From Streptomyces sp. f51 (GTDB taxonomy: Bacteria > Actinomycetota > Actinomycetes > Streptomycetales > Streptomycetaceae), in contig NZ_CP149798.1 of NCBI RefSeq assembly GCF_037940415.1, positions 7,907,001 through 7,971,000 on the forward strand: DNA of 64,000 bases, given 5' to 3'. Both the position numbers and the translations under genes were made by a program. Numbering within the stretch: position 1 is the stretch's first letter; the number at the start of each line of letters is the position of its first letter. The notes beneath the pieces were generated by a model that had not been told where the DNA came from, did not search any database, and worked only from the letters and a program-made list of their open reading frames with translations. Below are positions 58,141 to 64,000 of the stretch, one piece after another.

Positions 58141-58722
58141 TCAGGGGCTGGGCCGCGAGCCGGGAGACCCGGCCGCTCCCTGCAAGGCGGTCCGGTCCGT
58201 GCCCGGCGGCAGTGCCTCTGCGGGGGCCGGCTGCCGGCGTCGGGCGAGGGATTCCCGGGCGGCCTCGCGCGGGTGGCGGCGCTGCCAGTACGGGTTGTCG
58301 TGGGGCAGCTTGCTCGACACGCGCCCGTACATGCCGAACGTGAGGATCACCAGCCCCATGACAAAGCTGAAGACGACGTTGGTCATGCCGAAGCCGAGGA
58401 TGTTGGCGGGCCGGTCGAGGATGAAGATGTGGACGAAGCCGCTGAGCAGGAACAGGGTTCCCACCGTCATGTTGAGTGTGGAGGCGATGTTGCCTCCGAC
58501 GACGGCGCCGGCGATCAGGAGCGCGCCGACGGCGACGGAGATCAGGCTCAGGGCGCCGTTGGACGACATGCCCGCGACGTTTCCGTTCGTGTCGAACGGG
58601 CTGAGCTCGTCGGCGAAGCCGAGGCTGCCGAAGACGAGCAGGACCACCCCGCAGAACGCGGAGCCCCACCGGTAGACGGTGGCCAGGTGGTGGTCGATGG
58701 GAAGTTCGTCCTGGAGCTTCAT
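58141..58722 (-). CDS. DUF4383 membrane protein
   Basis: This encodes 193 residues from the ATG at 58722. Four hydrophobic helices are visible: GSAFCGVVLLVFGSLGFA, ISVAVGALLIAGAVVGG, MTVGTLFLLSGFVHIFIL and VFSFVMGLVILTFGMY. The loops DRPANILGFGMTN and LPHDNPYWQRR match DUF4383, a family of small membrane proteins with unknown function found in actinobacteria. The C-terminal 40 residues are basic and disordered. It is followed by a strong hairpin. Confidence 0.87.
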   Translation of the reverse strand: MKLQDELPIDHHLATVYRWGSAFCGVVLLVFGSLGFADELSPFDTNGNVAGMSSNGALSLISVAVGALLIAGAVVGGNIASTLNMTVGTLFLLSGFVHIFILDRPANILGFGMTNVVFSFVMGLVILTFGMYGRVSSKLPHDNPYWQRRHPREAARESLARRRQPAPAEALPPGTDRTALQGAAGSPGSRPSP

Positions 58723-58894
58723 CGCCCGTCCCTTCTCTTACGAAGTAGCTGTCAAGGAATTGGGGAAGTGGCCAATCCGCAGTCCCTCCGCGCGAGCTGC
58801 GCCGTTGAGGCCAGCACGTGAGCGTTGACGGAGAGATGAAGATGGTCCAGGAGGAACGGCTTTGGCATACCAGATCGTCGGGCTGGCCTGACGA

Positions 58895-59536
58895 TCAGCC
58901 GTCCGCTTGGAGGGGTCGCGCACCGGGGCGGTTCTCGCCGACCTCTTGGAGGCAACGGTTCAGGCCGTGCAGCCCGCGACGGGTGTGGCTCTTGACCGTT
59001 CCCAACGGCAAGCCGGTGACCTGGGCGATCTGGGTCTGTGTGAGGTCGTTGTAGTAGGCGAGGCTGAGCACGCGCCGCTGAACCGCCGGGAGCTTCGACA
59101 GCTCGTGATGTATGAGGACGCGGTCCAGGACCGCATCGGGCTCACCGGCACGGTCCTGCGTGGATACGACGGCACCCGCTGCCGCCACCAGGTCGGTCCG
59201 GCGTGTCCGGGCGTGCAACGCGTCGGCGATCTTGCGTCGGGTGATTCCGACGATCCACGCTGCCAGGGCGCCCCGTTCGGGTGCGAAGCCGGCCCGCCCC
59301 CGCCATGCGGCCAGGAACACCACCTGCGTGACGTCCTCCGCCTCGCCCGCGTCGCCCAGAGAGCGCCACGCCAGGGTGTACACCAGGCGACCCCATCGCC
59401 GGTAAGCCCCGGAAAGGGCCTGCTCGTCGCCCCGGGCGAACGCTGAGGCGAGTTCCTCCTCATCAAGAGACTCCTGAACGGGAGCCGCGAGCGGAGCACC
59501 CTCAAGGGGCTGCTCTGTCATCTGCTGTGAGGTCAT
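58895..59536 (-). CDS. ECF sigma factor (SigK-like/ECF19-like)
   Basis: This encodes 213 residues from an ATG at 59536. Region 2 includes AYRRWGRLVYTLAWRSLGDA and GEAEDVTQVVFLAAWRG; region 4 includes LPAVQRRVLSLAYYNDLTQT and QIAQVTGLPLGTVKSHTRRG. The sequence is closest in pattern to ECF factors that pair with an RskA-type anti-sigma. No such gene follows. A relation to crt control is conceivable because Streptomyces crt clusters are driven by an ECF factor, but this is not shown here. The 24-residue N terminus before region 2 is acidic. Confidence 0.88.
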   Translation of the reverse strand: MTSQQMTEQPLEGAPLAAPVQESLDEEELASAFARGDEQALSGAYRRWGRLVYTLAWRSLGDAGEAEDVTQVVFLAAWRGRAGFAPERGALAAWIVGITRRKIADALHARTRRTDLVAAAGAVVSTQDRAGEPDAVLDRVLIHHELSKLPAVQRRVLSLAYYNDLTQTQIAQVTGLPLGTVKSHTRRGLHGLNRCLQEVGENRPGARPLQADG

Positions 59537-59843
59537 GGCGAGGCTCCTCGAACAGGGCGGATCACGCCATTTCTCCGACGGAGGCGACCGCAGGGCCGTG
59601 CCGTCTGGTGTGTCTGGCGCATCGGTTCGCGCGGGGCGATTCCCGCTCTGCCACCATCCGAAATATCGATGCAGCAGGCAACATGCATCGACTGTGCATC
59701 GGATTGTTGGCCTCGTCGCGGGCGGCGCCGGCTCCTGGTCGCGGGGGGTGGGCACGGCACTCGCGGGGGAGCCCCGCTCATCCGCCTGGGGAAGTGGCAC
59801 AGACAGCTGCGCCGCACGCACGTGTCGTGGGCATGAGCCCCGG
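59537..59843. other. Region upstream of the ECF gene, downstream of the GT gene
   Basis: This 307-bp region contains the ECF promoter and probably a terminator for the glycosyltransferase gene. No gene was recognised and no box could be assigned. Confidence 0.4.
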
Positions 59844-61916
59844 TCAGGGCTGGTCGGTCTTCCTCACCGCGCCGTACTGCCGGGCCAGCGCATTCGCCAT
59901 CACATCGATCGAGTAGCGGGTGGTGACAACGTCGCGCCCCGCTCGGGCGAAACGCGTTCGGTCCCTTTCGGGCAGGGCCGCCATTCTGCGCAGTCCCTTT
60001 GCCACGCCGGCCGCACTGGATGTGTCGAGCAGGATGCCGTTCACACCGTCCCGCAGGTAGTGCGTGACCCCGCCCCGGCCCGGCCCTGCCGCCGACAGTC
60101 CCGCCTCCATCGCCTCCAGGACGGCGATCCCGAACTCCTCTTTGACACTGGGACACACGTACCAGGCCCGTATGCCGTTCGCCGGGTCCGCAAGGGCTCG
60201 TTGCAGTCGGCGGACGCTCTCGTTGGGCAGCGCTGGAAGGAGCGCGAAGCGGGACCGCGCTCGCGGGTAGCCGAGCAGAAGGGAACGGATTCGAGCACGC
60301 ATGGCGTTCTCGGCGGCTGTGCCTGGAGGCGGACCGCCGCCGATCAGCACCAAGGTGGTCGTCATGTACGCCCCCGTGGCCAGCCAAGCCTGGACCAGAA
60401 GGTCTTGCTGCTTCACCGGATGCAGACGGCCCACATTGAGCAGCAACGGCAGGTGGCGCTCTGCGGGGTCCAGGGCGTGCGACCGATGCCCGCCGGCGAA
60501 CAGCGCCGACAAAAGCGCCTCACGCTGCTTGCCCTCGTCGGGAGCAGGACGGTAGGGGGCAATGCCCTCGGGGATCGCGGACGGCCCCGCACCGTCGTTC
60601 AGCCCAGCCAACACCGGGAAATGGCGTACGAGCTCCTGGGTGCCGCCCTGCCCGGGAATGGCCACGACCGCATCCGCGCGGTCGACCAGCCGGTCGGCGA
60701 CGAAGATGCGGTGCAGGTCATGGCGGAGTTCCTCCGCGGCCTCCGCGTCGCGGAGGGGGGCGCGGTGGGCATGGCGGTCGGCCAGGTGCCGGTGCGGGTC
60801 GGGGGTGGCAGTGAAGACCAGACGTGTACCGACCCGTGCGGCGGCCTCTGCCATGGCCAGACTGCCGTCGTCCGCGTAGCGCACATGCAAAATGTCGAGC
60901 GGTCGTGTCATGTTGCCCAGCAGCCGTGCTGCCCACCAGGCGAGCGCCGAGCGGTGAAGGGCGATGTCGGATGGTGACGGTGGCCCCGCGGCGTCGACGG
61001 GAAGCCGCAGCACCCAATGTCCGGGCCCGCGCTCATAGGCCGTGCGAGGATCCCGTTCGAGATCGTCATGTCCGGCCGCGACCAGGGTGACGACGCCCGC
61101 AATTCCTTCTGTGAGGGCGAGCCGGTCGCCGAGCCCGCCGAGCAACACCGAGAGGCCGCCGCTCAGCCCCTCGCCAGGTCTGTCCAAGTGGCCCAAGAGC
61201 ATGGTCTGCGCGATGAGCTTGCCCGGACGGGCATCGTCCCAGTCGATGGGCACGGTGGGAGGCACGATCAGCAGCCGCTCGTAGACGTCCTCCGCCGCAG
61301 AGGGACCGGGAAGTCGTTCGGGTCCGTCAGGGAGCAGATACAGATAGCGCCAGGCGGCGTGGCGTACCGTCCGGTCCTTCGTCGAGTCCGCCAGCTCGGC
61401 GGCCTCCGCGGCCGTGAGGGGACGCAGCTCGGCCGCCACCGCCAGGTTCAGGAAGAACGCTGAAGTGGCCGTGTCCGATGCGGTCATCAGCAGGTTCCGC
61501 AAAAGCGCCTCGGCGTGTTCTCTGCCGTGCCACTGCACCGCTCCTGGCCACATCTCGGCGACGACCGCCTCAAGGCGCGGGCCACCTCGGGTGTGGGCCA
61601 GGAGCGCCTCTGGACTCAGCGGTACAGCGAGCCTGCACGCTCTGCGCAAGGAGGCCACGGCCGCGTCGTTCCGGTCGAGTAGCGGTTCGCCGCTTGCTGT
61701 CACGGGCCACGACGACGGCCCGTACTCAGCTTCCAACAGCTTCAGCAGTTCGCCGTCTGCGCAGGCCCGTACGTCAATGCTTGGGTACCCGCTGGTGCCC
61801 GCGGAACCGGCGAAGAACCGCCCCCGCGCCGCCACCAGAGGATCGGCGTCGACGGGTTCGAGGACGCCAGCCGGTCCCACAGGCGCCACGGTGTCTGCGG
61901 AGGAGACGGTGGACAT
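59844..61916 (-). CDS. Large GT4-type glycosyltransferase (sucrose-phosphate-synthase-like)
   Basis: This encodes 690 residues; the ATG at 61916 has AAGGA five or six bases upstream. The C-terminal half carries GT-B glycosyltransferase blocks: RPLDILHVRYADDGSLAMAE, RLVDRADAVVAIPGQGG, LPLLLNVGRLHPVKQQDLLV, then RAWYVCPSVKEEFGIAVLEA with the E-x7-E donor-binding pattern (EEFGIAVLEAMEAGLSAAG). The order recalls sucrose-phosphate synthases. The first 330 residues (ELLKLLEAEYGPSSWPVTAS, RHAAWRYLYLLPDGPERLPG) form a helical domain that I cannot assign. It is divergent from a GT1-type transferase at 62093, so both may act in one glycosylation pathway, possibly of carotenoids or an envelope sugar. 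Confidence 0.8.
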   Translation of the reverse strand: MSTVSSADTVAPVGPAGVLEPVDADPLVAARGRFFAGSAGTSGYPSIDVRACADGELLKLLEAEYGPSSWPVTASGEPLLDRNDAAVASLRRACRLAVPLSPEALLAHTRGGPRLEAVVAEMWPGAVQWHGREHAEALLRNLLMTASDTATSAFFLNLAVAAELRPLTAAEAAELADSTKDRTVRHAAWRYLYLLPDGPERLPGPSAAEDVYERLLIVPPTVPIDWDDARPGKLIAQTMLLGHLDRPGEGLSGGLSVLLGGLGDRLALTEGIAGVVTLVAAGHDDLERDPRTAYERGPGHWVLRLPVDAAGPPSPSDIALHRSALAWWAARLLGNMTRPLDILHVRYADDGSLAMAEAAARVGTRLVFTATPDPHRHLADRHAHRAPLRDAEAAEELRHDLHRIFVADRLVDRADAVVAIPGQGGTQELVRHFPVLAGLNDGAGPSAIPEGIAPYRPAPDEGKQREALLSALFAGGHRSHALDPAERHLPLLLNVGRLHPVKQQDLLVQAWLATGAYMTTTLVLIGGGPPPGTAAENAMRARIRSLLLGYPRARSRFALLPALPNESVRRLQRALADPANGIRAWYVCPSVKEEFGIAVLEAMEAGLSAAGPGRGGVTHYLRDGVNGILLDTSSAAGVAKGLRRMAALPERDRTRFARAGRDVVTTRYSIDVMANALARQYGAVRKTDQP

Positions 61917-62092
61917 GATCATCCTTGTCTGGATGTCTGAGAGCTGACCACGGTGTTTCACCGCCCGACCACTGAGCGGATGCACCCTCGGGCGACGGCT
62001 CACGACACACGGACTCCATCCCGCGAGCGTGGTTACGATGCTGTGCTCCGCACCCGGGCCGCTCGGCGCGGCAGGGGACCGAAGGGGATTTC

Positions 62093-63436
62093 ATGCCACG
62101 CATCGTGGTCGTCAGTCCACCGTTCCTGTCGCATGCCCGACCGCTGGCCGAGCTTTGCCGGGCATTGCGGGAGAACGGCGCTGAGGTCTGGTTCGCCTGC
62201 ACCCCATCCTTCGAGTGGCTGGCCAGGGAGGTGGCTGCCCACTTCGCGCCCCTGACCGTGACCAGGAACGCCAACACCGGTGTCGCGGAGGAGACGCACC
62301 AGGACGCCGAGGAGGCGGCTCGCCTCGTCGAATTCCTCGAGGCGACACGCCAGGGCCCGGTGCCTACCTTGGTCACTCAGGCGCGTCACCGGCGAAGCGA
62401 CATGCTGGCCGACCCGGACGGCGTACTCGACGAACTGGCCACCCTGGACGCGCGACTGAGGCCCGACTGGTACCTGGTCGACCAGCTCAGCTATCCCGTG
62501 ACCCTCGCGCTGCACTGCCTGGGAGTGCCGTACGCGACGTTCTGCCCCGGGCACCCCAGCTACGTCCTGTCCGGACCGGACGCCTACTTCGGGGTGCCCT
62601 ACGACTGGCCCGAGGCGCTGTATCCCGACCCCGCGGAACTGCCCGAACTTCTGTCCGCCGCGCGGGAGAACGACGCGCTGTTCACCGTGCTGTTCGACGA
62701 ATTCGTCCATCGGCGCGCCCCGGCCCGGCCGACCCCCGCCAGGGCGTTCGGCCTGACGTCCCCATATGCGGTCCTCTACTCCTATCCGGAGTTTCCATGG
62801 CTTCCCCGTCCGGCGCCGGGCCCGGTGTCCCTCTTCGCCGGCCACTCCGTGACGCCTTCCCCGCGGCTGGACGAGGCGTGGCGCAAACGCCTTGAGGTGC
62901 TTCGGGGGGAGGGCCGGCGGATTGTTCTCGTGGCTCTCGGCACCTTTCTGTCCGCTCGGGACGACGTGCTGCGCACTGTCGTGCGCGGTGTGCTGGACCA
63001 CCTGCACGACTCTGCTGTCGTCGTCGCGGCGGGCGGGCGGTCCCACCGACTCGCGGACCTGGCCGGGGAGCGGGCCGTGGTGGTGCCGTCGGTGCCCCAG
63101 CAGGCGTTGCTCGAACACGTCGACCTGATGGTCCACCACGGCGGCAACAACTCCTTCACGGAGTGCGTCCGGGCGGGCGTTCCGGCCCTGGTGCTGCCCT
63201 TTTCCAGCGATCAGTTCTCCGTCGCGCGCGACGCGGAGTGCTCGGGCGTGGGTGTGGTCGCCGATCCGAACGCCGCAGGGCCGGCCGAGATCGGCGCCGC
63301 TCTGGAGGCGTTGTCGGTCACGGCCGGCCCACGGGTTGCCGACCTGGCCGGCCAGGTCCGTGAGCACGGGCCCCTATGGGGAGCCGCGCGCCTGCTCACG
63401 GTCATGCGGGAGCGGGCACCGGCACGGCCCGCATGA
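62093..63436 (+). CDS. GT1-family UDP-glycosyltransferase (macrolide/ zeaxanthin type)
   Basis: This encodes 447 residues from the ATG at 62093. The N-terminal acceptor domain begins MPRIVVVSPPFLSHARPLAE; the C-terminal donor domain carries VVVPSVPQQALLEHVDLMVH followed by HGGNNSFTECVRAGVPALVL, the signature of GT1 (UGT/MGT) enzymes. It transfers a sugar from a nucleotide donor to a small hydrophobic acceptor. The acceptor is unknown; nearness to the carotenoid cluster makes a carotenoid glycoside possible but unproven. It is divergent from the large GT4-type gene. Confidence 0.87.
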   Translation: MPRIVVVSPPFLSHARPLAELCRALRENGAEVWFACTPSFEWLAREVAAHFAPLTVTRNANTGVAEETHQDAEEAARLVEFLEATRQGPVPTLVTQARHRRSDMLADPDGVLDELATLDARLRPDWYLVDQLSYPVTLALHCLGVPYATFCPGHPSYVLSGPDAYFGVPYDWPEALYPDPAELPELLSAARENDALFTVLFDEFVHRRAPARPTPARAFGLTSPYAVLYSYPEFPWLPRPAPGPVSLFAGHSVTPSPRLDEAWRKRLEVLRGEGRRIVLVALGTFLSARDDVLRTVVRGVLDHLHDSAVVVAAGGRSHRLADLAGERAVVVPSVPQQALLEHVDLMVHHGGNNSFTECVRAGVPALVLPFSSDQFSVARDAECSGVGVVADPNAAGPAEIGAALEALSVTAGPRVADLAGQVREHGPLWGAARLLTVMRERAPARPA

Positions 63437-63660
63437 CGGCCCTGGTCGCGGACACATCAGGTGCGGTTTGAGGAGGGGCAGGGCGGCTGGCGGAAACGCC
63501 ATGGGGGCCAGTGCGTTGACGGTGAACAGGTACTCGGCGACGGCTTCGCACCGACTTGGCCGGTGCGAAGGCGGCGCAGACGACGACACCGTCCAGCCCC
63601 CTGAGTCGGTCGGCGGCCCAGGTCACCGTGCGTGCGCACTGTTCGAGGTCGTAGGCGTCG
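63402..63660 (-). pseudogene. SDR-like fragment, frameshifted
   Basis: The minus strand reads DLEQCARTVTWAADRLRGLD then GVVVCAAFAPAK, and in a shifted frame AEYLFTVNALAPMAFPPAAL. These are the middle blocks of a short-chain dehydrogenase (the N-A-A/N-A-L region). The cofactor motif and catalytic Tyr/Lys are missing. An IS right end follows at once, so the gene was cut by a transposition event. Confidence 0.5.
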
Positions 63661-63709
63661 AAAGCGCGGCAGGGGCGTCGCCGCAGGTCTGGGAGACGCG
63701 GACGAGACG

Positions 63710-63731
63710 TTTAGGGCGGGGAGGATGTCAA
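63710..63731 (+). repeat. IS200/IS605-type right-end remnant
   Basis: TTTAGGGCGGGGAGGATGTC plus AA is identical to the end of TnpB copy 2, but the left half of the hairpin and the tnpB gene are missing. It marks a third partial trace of the family, at the right end of the window. Confidence 0.75.
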
Positions 63732-63792
63732 GCCTCACGCCGTTCGAATGCTGGGCCGAGTTCGGGCTGTGCTGCTGTGTACTCGAGTGCGA

Positions 63793-63999
63793 TCACCTCC
63801 TGCTCTTTCCTGTCGGCCGGGCTGCCGCGGGAGCCCGGGCTTGGATGACGGGGCGGGTACCCCGAACTGCCGTGTTCAGAAGAGGAAACGAACTGCCGTT
63901 TGCGGGTGTGCCTGCCGCAGGAGAGGGGGCCATGCGGACGAACCAGGCGCTGCCGAGGCGGGCGGCGACTGAGTGGGCCAGCAGGCTCCCGGGCTGTAC
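63793..63999 (-). CDS. Possible 3' end of a minus-strand gene (5' end outside window)
   Basis: A minus-strand frame enters from the right edge (QPGSLLAHSVAARLGSAWFV, then MAPSPAAGTPANGSSFPLLN) and ends in a TGA at 63793-63795. The composition fits coding DNA in its first part, but no family is recognised and the evidence is weak. Confidence 0.2.
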   Translation of the reverse strand, partial: VQPGSLLAHSVAARLGSAWFVRMAPSPAAGTPANGSSFPLLNTAVRGTRPVIQARAPAAARPTGKSRR

Positions 64000-64000
64000 A

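Noticed and set aside
61917..62092. A riboswitch between the divergent glycosyltransferases
   Set aside because: The 176-bp region shows no conserved riboswitch core that I recognise; it is probably an ordinary divergent promoter.
63748..63972. A 74-codon plus-strand frame near the right edge
   Set aside because: Cys- and Arg-rich composition, no site and no family. It overlaps a minus-strand frame that is itself doubtful.
1..64000. CRISPR array, tRNA or rRNA genes
   Set aside because: No regularly spaced repeats of 24-40 bases, no cloverleaf with a T-arm sequence, and no rRNA-like stretch were seen.

Overview
The window looks like Streptomyces DNA (high GC, GTG starts, actinobacterial gene families), probably an accessory part of the genome such as a chromosome arm or large plasmid. 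The marks of this are many insertion-sequence remnants, single members of families that are normally clustered, and genes that end or begin at IS ends. No rRNA, tRNA, CRISPR array or replication origin was seen.

Layout. (a) 1-6.3 kb: a truncated SRPBCC protein, a GAF-ANTAR regulator, an RsbW-type kinase and an STAS antagonist, mixed with dead transposase and anti-sigma fragments. (b) 6.3-8.6 kb: a complete IS21-family element with inverted ends and a perfect 6-bp target duplication. (c) 8.7-17.2 kb: a stress island with hemerythrin, an ADF/cofilin-like protein, a stress-type SDR, divergent rheA-hsp18 with two RheA-type operators, two DUF2267 genes (one frameshifted), CsbD, an anti-sigma-type ATPase, a TnpB element and a BrkB/YihY membrane protein. 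(d) 17.7-21.8 kb: a transaldolase with an extra C-terminal domain, then transketolase. (e) 22-37 kb: small membrane and stress proteins, a three-gene envelope operon, AlkB, a broken IS5 element, DUF4142, an orphan conservon-type DUF742 protein and a SpoIIE phosphatase/STAS pair. (f) 37.3-43.1 kb: PAP2 phosphatase and a zinc-ribbon gene split by a second, nearly identical TnpB element, then a zinc alcohol dehydrogenase, an SDR and membrane proteins. (g) 43.6-46.3 kb: one 892-residue reading frame joining an ECF sigma factor, a zinc-finger anti-sigma-like segment, a transmembrane helix, an extracellular beta-helix and a C-terminal LAxTG sorting signal. (h) 48.9-57.6 kb: a complete divergent carotenoid cluster, crtE-I-B-V (minus) and crtY-T-U (plus), of the isorenieratene type. 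(i) 58-64 kb: DUF4383, an ECF sigma factor, two divergent glycosyltransferases and IS debris.

Themes. Many genes suit general stress and partner-switching control: two STAS antagonists, two intact and one broken RsbW-type ATPases, one intact and one broken SpoIIE phosphatase, and a sigma-factor stub. The carotenoid operons use 4-bp stop/start overlaps, which suggests coupled translation. The two TnpB copies (about 1.42 kb, direct orientation, 23.3 kb apart) and two solitary right-end hairpins show repeated activity of one IS200/IS605-type family. At element 1 the insertion appears to have replaced the ribosome-binding site of a neighbouring gene with one carried by the IS end.

Most noteworthy: the membrane-spanning sigma-factor/beta-helix fusion, the eukaryote-like cofilin homologue, the transaldolase fusion, and the reconstructable TnpB insertion sites.
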